DNA of 64,000 bases, taken from JACCVL01 sp038232655 (GTDB taxonomy: Bacteria > Actinomycetota > Actinomycetes > Propionibacteriales > Nocardioidaceae). The notes below the pieces were generated by a model, which had not been told where the DNA came from, searched no databases, and saw nothing but the letters and a program-made list of their open reading frames with translations. Below, in pieces: positions 8,329 to 17,526 of this stretch. How positions within the stretch are numbered: position 1 is the stretch's first letter; the number at the start of each line of letters is the position of its first letter. Location: NCBI GenBank assembly GCA_038232655.1, contig JBBSNM010000002.1:1-64000 (forward strand), given 5' to 3'. The position numbers were made by a program, and so were the translations under genes.

Positions 8329-9897
8329 ATGAAATCTGGGCTGGTCCGGGTCGCCGTGGCGGCGCCGAACGACCTGGGGGCCGCCGCCGGGACCCGGCTG
8401 GCCGCCGAGGGTGGCAACGCCATCGACGCCGCGACCGCAGCCGTGCTGGTGACGATGGTGTCCGAGCCGGGGCTCGTGTCGCTGGGATCCGGCGGCTACC
8501 TGACGATCCAGCCACCGGACGGGTCCCTCCCGGTGACGATCGACGGCTGGGTGGACATGCCGGGCCGCGGGTTGCCCCCCGAGCGCTTCGGTCGGGCGGT
8601 GTGGGAGGTGCGCACCCCGTACGGCGGTGACACGACGATGACGGTCGGGCACGGCTCGGTGGCGACGCCCGGGACGCTCAAGGCCGTCGAGTGGGCGCAC
8701 CGACGCTTCGGGCGTGCCCCCTGGGCGCAGGTGTTGGCGCCGGCGATCGAGGCGGCCCGCGACGGCTTCCCGCTCAACTCGGCCTCGCACTCCTACCTCG
8801 AGTACGTCCACCTCAACATCTTCGGCTGGCAGGCCGAGAGCTACGCGGTGCTGCACGACGAGGAGGGACGGCTGCTTCCCCGCGGTTCCACGGTGCGGGT
8901 CCCCGATCTGACGGCTGCGCTGGAGCAGATCGCCGCCGACGGCAGTGCCGCCTTCTACACCGGGGACCTCGCCGAGCTGATAGCGGTCGACCTGGAGGCG
9001 AACGGTGGGATCCTCACCCGCGACGACCTCGCGGCCTACGAGATCACCGAACGCCCCGCCCTGACCGTCCAGCAGGGGGACTGGCGGCTGGCAACCAACC
9101 CAGGGCCGGCTGTCGGCGGAGTGTGCATGGGCGCCCTGCTGGCCAAGCTCGACGGTCGACCGGCCAGTGGGAGCTGGACTCACGACGAGCTCATGCACCT
9201 GGTGCGCAGCCAGCACGAGGTGCTCGGCGTCGGTATCCACCGGTACGACGACGAGGACGAACGCCTCGCTGTTGCCCGGCGGCTGCTCAACCAGGCGCTG
9301 GGCTCGGCCAGCACCGCGCACGTCTCGGCCGTCGATGACGGTGGTGGCGCCTGCGCGGTGACGGTCTCCTCGGGGTACGGCTCGGGCGTGCTATCGCCGG
9401 GCACCGGCATCTGGCTGAACAACTGTCTCGGCGAGCAGGAGCTGGTGCTGAACGGCGTGCACGGCCTGCGCCCGGGTGTCCGGCTGAACTCCAACATGGC
9501 GCCGACGGTCGGGCGCCGAGACAGCGACGGGGCGGTGCTGGCGATCGGCTCACCGGGCTCGGACCGGATCGTCACCGCGCTCGCCCAGGTGCTGGCCCTG
9601 CACCTCGGCGGGGGCCTCGACCTGGCCACCGCGATCGCGCACCCGCGGGTGCACGTCCGCGTCCGGGAGGGCCAGGATCCGCCGGTGCGGGTCGACTACG
9701 AGCAGGACCTGGACCTGCCGCCCGGGCTTGGCGCTGCCCTCGGGCTGCCGACCCGTTCCATGGACCGGCACGCGATGTACTTCGGCGGCGTCGGGGCGGC
9801 CCAGTGGGAGCCCGATGACGGGCTCACGGCGGCCGGTGACCCGCGCAGGGCGGTGTCGGTCGCAGTGACCGGGAGCAGCCAGGCGCACTCCACCTGA
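8329..9897 (+). CDS. Gamma-glutamyltransferase-family protein
   Basis: 522 aa of the Ntn-hydrolase GGT family, which cleaves gamma-glutamyl amides and matures by self-cleavage before a threonine. The N-terminal part shows RLAAEGGNAIDAATAA and GSGGYLTI. The presumptive nucleophile is Thr329 (ASTAHVSAVDD, the place of TTH in classical enzymes). The downstream oxyanion and substrate segment SPGTGIWLNN is present. No signal peptide is visible at this start, so it is probably cytosolic, unlike periplasmic GGTs. The substrate could differ (glutathione, another gamma-glutamyl compound or a cephalosporin-like amide). Confidence 0.85.
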   Translation: MKSGLVRVAVAAPNDLGAAAGTRLAAEGGNAIDAATAAVLVTMVSEPGLVSLGSGGYLTIQPPDGSLPVTIDGWVDMPGRGLPPERFGRAVWEVRTPYGGDTTMTVGHGSVATPGTLKAVEWAHRRFGRAPWAQVLAPAIEAARDGFPLNSASHSYLEYVHLNIFGWQAESYAVLHDEEGRLLPRGSTVRVPDLTAALEQIAADGSAAFYTGDLAELIAVDLEANGGILTRDDLAAYEITERPALTVQQGDWRLATNPGPAVGGVCMGALLAKLDGRPASGSWTHDELMHLVRSQHEVLGVGIHRYDDEDERLAVARRLLNQALGSASTAHVSAVDDGGGACAVTVSSGYGSGVLSPGTGIWLNNCLGEQELVLNGVHGLRPGVRLNSNMAPTVGRRDSDGAVLAIGSPGSDRIVTALAQVLALHLGGGLDLATAIAHPRVHVRVREGQDPPVRVDYEQDLDLPPGLGAALGLPTRSMDRHAMYFGGVGAAQWEPDDGLTAAGDPRRAVSVAVTGSSQAHST

Positions 9898-9998
9898 GCG
9901 GGTGGACGCTCGGCCAAGGGCCGGGGGTTGGGCCAGCGCTCACCGACGTGCCGTGGCGAAGCCGCCGGCCGTTCACCCGCGGCCGCTGGACTCCTGCC

Positions 9999-11184
9999 AT
10001 GACCCCGGCAACACCCACAAATCGGCTGCACCGGCGCGACCTGCTCGTCGCCGGTGGTGTCGGCGGGCTGGCCGCGGCAACGGGCCTGCTCGCCCCGTCC
10101 AGCGCCCTCGCCGACGGCCACAACTTCTCGCACTCCCCGCGCCCGCGCTGGCGCAAGCCAATCGTGATCGCGCACCGGGGCGCCTCGGGCAAGCGGCCGG
10201 AGCACACGCTGGCTGCCTACCGGCTCGCCATCGACATGGGCGCCGACGTGATCGAGCCCGACCTGGTGTCGACCAAGGACGGCGTCCTGGTCGCACGGCA
10301 CGAGAACGAGATCTCCAGCACCACCGACGTTGCCGAGCACCCGGAGTTCGCCGACCGGCACACCACCAAGCGGATCGACGGCAACCGGCTGACCGGCTGG
10401 TTCACCGAGGACTTCACCTACGCCGAGCTGCGCACGCTGCGCGCCAAGGAGCGGCTGCCAGAGCTGCGTCCGGCCAACACCCGCTTCGACTGCCGGCTGC
10501 GGATCCCGACGTTCGCGGAGGTCCTCGACCTGGCCGGCTTCGAGGCGAAGCGGCGCAACCGTCGCATCGGGGTCTACCCTGAGACCAAGCACCCCACCCA
10601 CTTTCGCAACCTGGGGTTGGCCCTGGAGCCGGGTATCCTGCGCGAGCTGCGCCGGGTCGGTTGGACGCGCCGATCCTCGCCGGTGTTCGTCCAGTCCTTC
10701 GAGATCTCCAACCTGCGGGCGCTGAGCCGCCGCACCGAGGTCAAGCTGATCCAGCTCATCGGCGGCTCGGGCGCACCGTACGACCAGGTCGTCGCCGGCA
10801 CCGGCGTGACCTACGCCGACATGCTGACCGCCGGTGGGCTGCGCCGGATCGGGCGCTACGCCCGGGGGATCGGCCCCGACAAGCACCGGCTCATCCCGCT
10901 GCGGCGGGATGGCACGCTCGGGCGGGCAACCGACGTGGTCGACGACGCCCACGACGCCGGGTTGCTGGTGCACCCGTACACGTTCCGCGACGAGAACTTC
11001 TTCCTGCCGAACGAGTACGACGAGGGGCCCGACCCGCTCAAGCACGGCGACGCCGGCGGCGAGTTGCTGCGGTTCTTCGAGCTTGGCGTCGACGGGGTCT
11101 TTCGGCGACTTTCCCGACACGATCTTCGAGGCCCGGTGGCAGTTCCTGGCCCCCCGGCGGGCTCAACGCGCGGCGGCGGCCTGA
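9999..11184 (+). pseudogene. Tat-exported glycerophosphodiester phosphodiesterase, one frameshift near the 3' end
   Basis: ATG 9999 opens a Tat signal (LHRRDLLVAGG, cleavage after SSALA). A GDPD domain follows: AHRGASGKRPEHTLAAY supplies the catalytic His-Arg-Glu set, and IEPDLVSTKDG the metal-binding acid. Family members end with GVDGVF(S/G)DFPDT. Here the frame reads GVDGVFRRL because of an extra T in TTT at 11100-11102. With TT the protein continues GDFPDTIFEARWQF and stops at 11184 (about 394 aa). As read, the last ~30 residues are replaced and the frame runs to 11249. The active site is upstream, so the protein might still work. A sequencing error is equally possible. Confidence 0.75.
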
Positions 11185-11246
11185 CCGAGGCACGGTCGCT
11201 CCGGCGGGTCGGCAAACGCTCCGCCGTGGACGTCGGTGCGCTCTCG

Positions 11247-11252
11247 TAGGCT
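11247..11252 (+). promoter_or_regulatory. -10 box (TAGGCT) for pcrA
   Basis: TAGGCT lies 9 bases before ATG 11262. The leader would be at most a few bases. Confidence 0.4.
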
Positions 11253-11261
11253 GCAGGGGAG

Positions 11262-13616
11262 ATGAGTGCCCCTGTCCCCGTGCCTACCCTGTCCGCGAGC
11301 CAGCCCACCCGTCCGCAGGACGACCTGCTGGACGGTCTCAACGACTCCCAGCGGGCCGCGGTGACCCACGCGGGCGCGCCGTTGCTGGTCGTTGCCGGGG
11401 CCGGCTCGGGCAAGACCCGGGTGCTGACCCGGCGCGTCGGTTGGCTCATCTCCGAGCGGGCGGCCCACCCCGGCTCGATCCTCGCCATCACCTTCACCAA
11501 CAAGGCGGCGGCCGAGATGCGCGAGCGGGTCGCCGCCCTGGTCGGGGGGCGGGCGCGGTTGATGACGGTGTCCACGTTCCACTCCGCCTGCGTGCGCATC
11601 CTGCGTCGTGAGGCCACCCGGCTGGGCTTCTCGTCGTCGTTCTCGATCTACGACGCGGCCGACTCGCGACGGCTGATGACGCTGGTGTGCCGAGACCTCG
11701 AGCTCGACTCCAAGCGCTTCCCACCGCGCGCGGTGCAGGCGTGGGTGTCGGCACAGAAGAGCGAGCTGCGTGACCACCAGGCGGCCGTGCGTCGGGCCGA
11801 GAACGACCTCGAACGCTCCTACGCCGAGGCGTACGCCAGCTATCAGGCTCGGCTGACCGCTGCCAACGCGATGGACTTCGACGACCTCATCATGACCACC
11901 GTGCAGCTGCTGCAGGCGTTCGCCGACGTGCGCGAGAGCTATCGCCGGCGTTACCGGCACGTGCTCGTCGACGAGTACCAGGACACCAACCATGCCCAGT
12001 ACGTCTTGGTGCGCGAACTGTGCGCGCCGGTTCCTCCGCCGGGGTCGACGGACCCTGCCAGCGGCCGGGCCAGCCACCCGACCGGCGTCGACCCGGCCGA
12101 GTTGATGGTGGTCGGCGACTCCGACCAGTCGATCTACGCCTTCCGCGGCGCCAGCATCCGCAACATCTTGGAGTTCGAGCGCGACTTCCCCGACGCCCGC
12201 ACGGTCGTGCTCGAGCAGAACTACCGCTCGACACAGTCGATCCTGTCGGCTGCCAACGCGGTGATCGCCCGCAACGCCGGCCGCAACGCCAAGCGGCTGT
12301 GGACCGACGTGGGTGCGGGCGAGCCGCTGGTCGGCTACGTCGCCGACGACGAGCATGCCGAAGCCCAGTTCGTCGCCGACGAGATCGACGCGCTGAGCGA
12401 CGCCGGTGCCGCCCGTCCCGGCGAGGTCGCGGTCTTCTACCGCACCAACGCCCAGAGCCGGGTGTTCGAGGAGGTGTTCATCCGGGTCGGGCTCGCCTAC
12501 AAGGTAGTCGGTGGGGTGCGCTTCTATGAGCGCCGTGAGGTCAAGGACGCCCTGGCCTACCTGCGCCTACTGGTCAACCCGCGCGACACCGTGTCGCTGC
12601 GGCGCATCCTGAACGTTCCCAAGCGTGGCATCGGCGAGCGCGCCGAGGCATGCGTCAGCGCCTTCGCCGACCGCGAGCGGATCGGCCTGCTCGACGCCCT
12701 GCGGCGGGCCGCCGAGGCACCCGGCATCGCGACCCGCTCGGTGACGGCGATCGCGTCGTTCGTGTCGATCGTGGACGACCTGCGCGCGCTCGTCGACGTG
12801 GGGGAGCCCGCAGACGTGGTGCTGCAGGCGTGCCTGTCCCGCAGCGGTTATCTCGGCACGCTCGAGGACTCCGACGACCCGCAGGACGAGACCCGGGTCG
12901 AGAACCTCCTCGAGCTGGTCGCGGTGGCCCGTGAGTTCGTCGGTGATGCCGGTGACGAGGCGCCCGCGCCCGACGAGGCGGACCCCCGCTCGCTGGATGC
13001 CTTCCTCGAGCGGGTGGCGCTGGTTGCCGACTCCGACCAGATCCCCGACGAGGGGGAGCAGGCCGAGGGGCAGGGGGTCGTGACGCTGATGACCCTGCAC
13101 ACCGCCAAGGGGTTGGAGTTCCCCGTCGTCTTCCTGACAGGGCTCGAGGACGGTGTCTTCCCGCACCAGCGCTCGCTGGGGGATCACCGCGAGCTGGAGG
13201 AGGAGCGCCGGCTGGCCTACGTCGGCATCACCCGCGCCCGGCGTCGGCTCTACGTCTCCCGGGCCACCGTGCGCTCGGCGTGGGGGGCGCCAAGTCACAA
13301 CCCGGCGTCGCGCTTCCTCGATGAGCTGCCCGCCGAGCTGGTCGACTGGCGGCGTACGGAGGCCGACCAGACGCGGTGGACCCACCGCGCGGCGGCGCCC
13401 GTGCGCAGCAGCCCGCGGGCCGCGAGCACCGGCCGGTCGGCCGGGGGCACGGTGCTGGCACTCGAACCCGGCGAGCGGGTGGTGCATGACAGCTTCGGCA
13501 TGGGGACGGTGGTGGCCCTTGAGGGTGCCGGCGACCGCAGCGTGGCCAGCGTCGACTTCGGCTCGCAGGGCGTCAAACGGCTGCTGCTGCGCTACGCCCC
13601 GCTGGAGAAGCTCTGA
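11262..13616 (+). CDS. pcrA: ATP-dependent DNA helicase PcrA/UvrD1
   Basis: 784-aa superfamily 1A 3'-5' helicase for nucleotide-excision repair and removal of proteins from DNA. Motifs in order: NDSQRAAV Q-motif, AGAGSGKTRVL (Walker A), TFTNKAAAEM (Ia), VDEYQDTN (Walker B), GDSDQSIYAFRGA (III), QNYRST (IV), TLHTAKGLEFPVVF (V) and VGITRARRRLY (VI). The C-terminus has the RNAP-interacting-type fold (VVHDSFGMGTVVAL ... LLLRYAPLEKL). Full length, no disruption. Confidence 0.95.
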   Translation: MSAPVPVPTLSASQPTRPQDDLLDGLNDSQRAAVTHAGAPLLVVAGAGSGKTRVLTRRVGWLISERAAHPGSILAITFTNKAAAEMRERVAALVGGRARLMTVSTFHSACVRILRREATRLGFSSSFSIYDAADSRRLMTLVCRDLELDSKRFPPRAVQAWVSAQKSELRDHQAAVRRAENDLERSYAEAYASYQARLTAANAMDFDDLIMTTVQLLQAFADVRESYRRRYRHVLVDEYQDTNHAQYVLVRELCAPVPPPGSTDPASGRASHPTGVDPAELMVVGDSDQSIYAFRGASIRNILEFERDFPDARTVVLEQNYRSTQSILSAANAVIARNAGRNAKRLWTDVGAGEPLVGYVADDEHAEAQFVADEIDALSDAGAARPGEVAVFYRTNAQSRVFEEVFIRVGLAYKVVGGVRFYERREVKDALAYLRLLVNPRDTVSLRRILNVPKRGIGERAEACVSAFADRERIGLLDALRRAAEAPGIATRSVTAIASFVSIVDDLRALVDVGEPADVVLQACLSRSGYLGTLEDSDDPQDETRVENLLELVAVAREFVGDAGDEAPAPDEADPRSLDAFLERVALVADSDQIPDEGEQAEGQGVVTLMTLHTAKGLEFPVVFLTGLEDGVFPHQRSLGDHRELEEERRLAYVGITRARRRLYVSRATVRSAWGAPSHNPASRFLDELPAELVDWRRTEADQTRWTHRAAAPVRSSPRAASTGRSAGGTVLALEPGERVVHDSFGMGTVVALEGAGDRSVASVDFGSQGVKRLLLRYAPLEKL

Positions 13617-13617
13617 G

Positions 13618-14556
13618 TCAGATGCCGAGGCCGTGCTCGGCGAAGGCCAGCCGCGGGTCGATCGGCTCGCCTCCGCCGGGTCGCACCTCGAGGTGCAGGT
13701 GCGGACCGGTGGAGTTGCCGGTGGTGCCGACCGCGCCGATCGCCTGGCCCGGCTCGACGGTGTCACCGACTCCGACCCGAATGCTGCTCTGGTGCGCGTA
13801 CCAGAGCTCGGTCCCGTCGCTGAGGCGAACGACGGTCAGCTTGCCGGCCCAGCCGGTGGCCCGGTCGTAGCCCGCCCGGGTCACGACCCCGGCGCTCATC
13901 GCCACCAGCGGGGTGCCTTCGGCGGCGGCGAAGTCCTGCCCGCTGTGGGTGGAGGCCCACAGCCGACCGCTTTCGCCGAACCCGGCGCTGAGCCGGTAGC
14001 CGGCCAGCGGCAGCACCCACTGGTCGGTGCCCAGCTCGAGCGCCTCGTCCTGCGCGGCCTGGGCCAGTGCCTGCAGGGCCACCATCCGCTGCCTGGCCTG
14101 CAGATCTGCCTGCTTCTTCAGGTCGTCGCTGTCGACGTCTCGACTGACCCGCACGAGCTTCCCGCCGCGACCCTCGACGACATGGGTCTTGCGGGTGAGC
14201 CGGTCCACCCGCGGCGTGCCGGTGACGGCGTCGACGTCGCCCGCGCCGTCGCGGTTGCCACCACCCCCGCCGGTGCGGTCGGGGTCCTGCGTGACCGACA
14301 GCGACCGCAGCGAGCCGTCGCGATCCGGCGGCGGGGCCTCGGGAGTGGCGCTCGCACCCGGTGCCCCCGGTGAGCTGTAGGCGATGGCTGCGACGCCACC
14401 GACCAGAAGCGCTAGCGCACTCACGGCCACGAGCAGCCGGCGCCGCGCCGGCGCCGGACGCCGAGCCGCAGCAGGCGTCGAGCCCGCGGCCACAGCCGTT
14501 GGTGACTCCGCAGGCGGCCCGCCCGACGGGCGTTGCGGAGCCGAGGTGGCGGGCAC
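13618..14556 (-). CDS. Membrane-anchored M23-family peptidase (LytM domain)
   Basis: 312 aa. A proline-rich cytosolic N-terminus (about 1-37) is followed by one membrane helix (LLVAVSALALLVGGVAAIAY), a low-complexity linker and a helical region (DLKKQADLQARQRM). The C-terminal M23 domain has zinc-ligand motifs HSGQD and HLHLEV. Such proteins cleave peptidoglycan cross-links or regulate amidases outside the membrane. The GTG start at 14556 has AGGG upstream; TAGTGT on the minus strand (14592 to 14587) is a plausible -10. It is convergent with pcrA, 1 base apart. Confidence 0.88.
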   Translation of the reverse strand: MPATSAPQRPSGGPPAESPTAVAAGSTPAAARRPAPARRRLLVAVSALALLVGGVAAIAYSSPGAPGASATPEAPPPDRDGSLRSLSVTQDPDRTGGGGGNRDGAGDVDAVTGTPRVDRLTRKTHVVEGRGGKLVRVSRDVDSDDLKKQADLQARQRMVALQALAQAAQDEALELGTDQWVLPLAGYRLSAGFGESGRLWASTHSGQDFAAAEGTPLVAMSAGVVTRAGYDRATGWAGKLTVVRLSDGTELWYAHQSSIRVGVGDTVEPGQAIGAVGTTGNSTGPHLHLEVRPGGGEPIDPRLAFAEHGLGI

Positions 14557-14749
14557 GGTGGGTCGACCCTTCGAGGGGGAGCGGCGACACTAACCCGCTC
14601 GACGATACCGGCGCTCTGGCCGCAGGTGAAACGATCGCCGCAGATGCTGCCCGTCCGGTGGGCTACTCTGCGGCTGTCCGCCCCGATCTGTCCGGCTCGC
14701 TAGCCCGGCAGCAGTCGTCGCGGAGCCGCACTCGTCGAGGAGGAGCCGG

Positions 14750-15157
14750 ATGCCTGGTCGGCCCAAGCGCATCGTGGTGGCAAAGCCCGGGCTCGACGGG
14801 CACGACCGGGGCGCCAAGGTGGTCGCGCGCGCGCTACGTGACGCCGGCAACGAGATCATCTACACCGGTCTGCACCAGACGCCCGAGCAGATCGTGCAGA
14901 CCGCCATCCAGGAGGACGCGGACGCCATCGGGGTGTCGGTGCTCTCCGGGGCGCACATGACCCTGTTCCGCAAGATCTTGGACCTGCTGGCCGAGCGGGA
15001 CGCCGCTGACATCGTCGTCTTCGGTGGCGGGATCATCCCCGACGACGACATCGGCCCGCTGCGCGAGGCCGGTGTGGCCACGGTGTTCACCCCCGGAGCG
15101 ACCACTACCGAGATCGCCGCCTGGGTGGACGAGCACGTTCCCGACGCCAGCGCCTGA
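14750..15157 (+). CDS. Methylmalonyl-CoA mutase small (cobalamin-binding) subunit
   Basis: 135-aa stand-alone B12-binding domain. The DxHxxG motif (LDGHDRGAKVV) gives His18 as lower cobalt ligand, followed by SVLSGAH and FGGGIIPDDD, the standard cofactor contacts. It equals the C-terminal domain of classical mutases and the small subunit of IcmA/B-type split enzymes. The matching large subunit starts at 63298, about 48 kb away. The next genes, sucC and sucD, use its product succinyl-CoA. ATG 14750 has a strong GAGGAGGAG ribosome site. Confidence 0.9.
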   Translation: MPGRPKRIVVAKPGLDGHDRGAKVVARALRDAGNEIIYTGLHQTPEQIVQTAIQEDADAIGVSVLSGAHMTLFRKILDLLAERDAADIVVFGGGIIPDDDIGPLREAGVATVFTPGATTTEIAAWVDEHVPDASA

Positions 15158-15324
15158 GCCTCGTACCCCAGCCTCCTACCCCAGGGGTGGATCGCCGCAG
15201 CGGCAGCCATGCACCCGCCCCGGCTGCATCGCCCCCGCTGGCCGGGCTAGAGTCCCAGGCGCCCAGCGGATGAGGGCCGCCAACGCCGCCATCCGCCACG
15301 ATCGCGAACCGAGGACGGCCCGCC

Positions 15325-16488
15325 GTGGATCTGATGGAGTACCAGGCCAAGCAGCTGTTCGCCAAGCACGGCGTGGCGGGAGCGACCGGCGTCGTCGCCA
15401 CGACACCGGACGAGGCTCGGGCCGGCGCAGGGCAGATAGGCGGCAAGGTTGTCGTCAAGGCACAGGTCAAGGCCGGCGGGCGCGGCAAGGCCGGTGGCGT
15501 CAAGCTCGCCGATGGGCCCGACGAGGCGGCCGCGCGCGCTCAGGACATCCTCGGCATGCAGATCAAGGGCCTGACCGTGCACCGGGTCCTGATCGCCCCC
15601 ACCGCTGACATCGCCGACGAGTACTACTTCTCGTTCCTGGTGGACCGTGCACACCGCAACTACCTGTGCATCGCCAGCGTCGAGGGCGGCGTCGAGATCG
15701 AGGAGGTCGCGCACACCAACCCCGAGGCCGTCGCCAAGGTGTCGATCGACCCCGGTGCCGGTGTCGATGAGGCCAAGGCAGCCGAGATCGTTACCACGGC
15801 GGGGTTCCCCGCCGAGGTCACCGACGCGGCGGTCGCGATGGTGCAGCGGCTGTGGGAGGTCTTCATTGACGAGGACGCGAGCCTGGTGGAGGTCAACCCG
15901 CTGGCCCGGTTGACCGACGACAGCCTGGAAGCCCTCGACGGCAAGGTCACCCTCGACGCCAACGCCGACTTCCGGCACCCCGAGCACGCAGACTTCGAGG
16001 ACCAGGCTGCCGCCGACCCGCTGGAGGCCAAGGCCCGGGAGAAGGGCCTCAACTACGTCAAGCTGGACGGCTCGGTCGGCATCATCGGCAACGGCGCCGG
16101 CCTGGTGATGTCGACGCTGGACGTGGTGTCGTACGCCGGCCACGAGTTCGGCGGGCAGGAGCCGGCCAACTTCCTCGACATCGGCGGTGGTGCCAGCGCC
16201 CAGGTGATGGCCGACGGGCTCGACATCGTGCTGGGGGACGACCAGGTCAAGAGCGTCTTCGTCAACGTCTTCGGGGGGATCACCGCCTGCGACGCAGTCG
16301 CCGACGGCATCGTCAGCGCGCTCGACATCCTGGGCGACGCGGCGACCAAGCCGCTCGTCGTACGCCTCGACGGCAACAACGTCGAGGAAGGCCGGGCCAT
16401 CCTGGCCGAGGCCGCCCATCCGCTGGTGACCATGGTCGACACCATGGACGGTGCCGCGCGCCGTGCCGCCGAGCTGGCCGCCGGCTGA
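15325..16488 (+). CDS. sucC: Succinyl-CoA synthetase (ADP-forming) beta subunit
   Basis: 387 aa. TCA-cycle enzyme converting succinyl-CoA to succinate with ATP formation. N-terminal ATP-grasp domain (MEYQAKQLFAKHGV, VVVKAQVKAGGRGKAGGVK) and C-terminal CoA-ligase domain (NFLDIGGGAS, FVNVFGGIT). GTG 15325 with GAGGACGG upstream; a TAGAGT -10 candidate at 15248-15253 would give a leader of about 65 bases. It precedes sucD by 30 bases, in one operon. Confidence 0.96.
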   Translation: MDLMEYQAKQLFAKHGVAGATGVVATTPDEARAGAGQIGGKVVVKAQVKAGGRGKAGGVKLADGPDEAAARAQDILGMQIKGLTVHRVLIAPTADIADEYYFSFLVDRAHRNYLCIASVEGGVEIEEVAHTNPEAVAKVSIDPGAGVDEAKAAEIVTTAGFPAEVTDAAVAMVQRLWEVFIDEDASLVEVNPLARLTDDSLEALDGKVTLDANADFRHPEHADFEDQAAADPLEAKAREKGLNYVKLDGSVGIIGNGAGLVMSTLDVVSYAGHEFGGQEPANFLDIGGGASAQVMADGLDIVLGDDQVKSVFVNVFGGITACDAVADGIVSALDILGDAATKPLVVRLDGNNVEEGRAILAEAAHPLVTMVDTMDGAARRAAELAAG

Positions 16489-16518
16489 GACCGACCACGA
16501 GCACAGGAAGCAGCAGAC

Positions 16519-17406
16519 ATGTCGATCTTCTTGACCGCAGGCTCCAGGGTCATCGTCCAGGGCATGACCGGCTCGGAGGGGCAGAAGCACACCCGCCGGA
16601 TGCTCGCGTCCGGCACCACCATCGTCGGCGGGGTGAACGCCCGCAAGGCAGGCACCACCGTCGACTTCGACGGCTCCGAGCAGCCCGTCTTCGGCACGGT
16701 CAAGGAGGCCGTCGAGGCCACCGGAGCCGACGTGTCGGTCGTTTTCGTGCCGCCGGCATTCACCAAGGCCGCAGTGTTCGAAGCCATCGACACCGGCGTC
16801 GGGCTCGTCGTCGTCATCACCGAGGGGATCCCGGTGCACGACACCGCGGCGTTCTTCGCCGCTGCCCAGGCTGCGGGTACGACCCGCATCGTCGGCCCGA
16901 ACTGCCCCGGTGTCATCACCCCTGGCGAGTCCAACGCCGGGATCATCCCGGCCGACATCGCCGGCAAGGGCCGCATCGGGCTGGTCAGCAAGTCGGGCAC
17001 GCTGACCTACCAGCTGATGTACGAGCTGCGCGACATCGGCTTCACCACCGCGGTGGGTATCGGCGGCGACCCGATCATCGGTACCACCCACATCGACTGC
17101 CTGCGGGCCTTCGAGGACGATCCGGAGACCGATGCGGTGATCATGGTCGGTGAGATCGGCGGCGACGCCGAGGAGCGCGCCGCCGAGTTCATCACCGCCA
17201 ACGTCACCAAGCCGGTGGTCGGCTACGTCGCCGGCTTCACCGCGCCGGAGGGCAAGACGATGGGCCACGCCGGCGCGATCGTGTCCGGTTCCTCCGGCAC
17301 CGCCGAGGCCAAGAAGACCGCGCTGGAGGCGGCCGGCGTCAAGGTCGGGAAGACGCCGAGCGAGACCGCTCAGCTGATGCGGTCGGTCATCGAGTCGATG
17401 GGCTGA
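16519..17406 (+). CDS. sucD: Succinyl-CoA synthetase alpha subunit
   Basis: 295 aa. N-terminal CoA-binding Rossmann domain (VIVQGMTGSEGQKHT), GPNCPGVITPGESN, and the phosphohistidine segment GKTMGHAGAIVSG, whose His carries the phosphate during catalysis. GIGGDPIIGT is conserved. The ribosome site AGGAAG precedes ATG 16519. Forms the heterotetramer with SucC. Confidence 0.96.
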   Translation: MSIFLTAGSRVIVQGMTGSEGQKHTRRMLASGTTIVGGVNARKAGTTVDFDGSEQPVFGTVKEAVEATGADVSVVFVPPAFTKAAVFEAIDTGVGLVVVITEGIPVHDTAAFFAAAQAAGTTRIVGPNCPGVITPGESNAGIIPADIAGKGRIGLVSKSGTLTYQLMYELRDIGFTTAVGIGGDPIIGTTHIDCLRAFEDDPETDAVIMVGEIGGDAEERAAEFITANVTKPVVGYVAGFTAPEGKTMGHAGAIVSGSSGTAEAKKTALEAAGVKVGKTPSETAQLMRSVIESMG

Positions 17407-17526
17407 CCTGTCCACACCCGTCGACGGCGACCGGCCATCGTGTCCATGACTGGTCTACGCCCGACCCGGGGACACGCGTCGATGCGTCGGCGCGTCAGCG
17501 CGGACGAGCAGCCGCGGTGACCGACG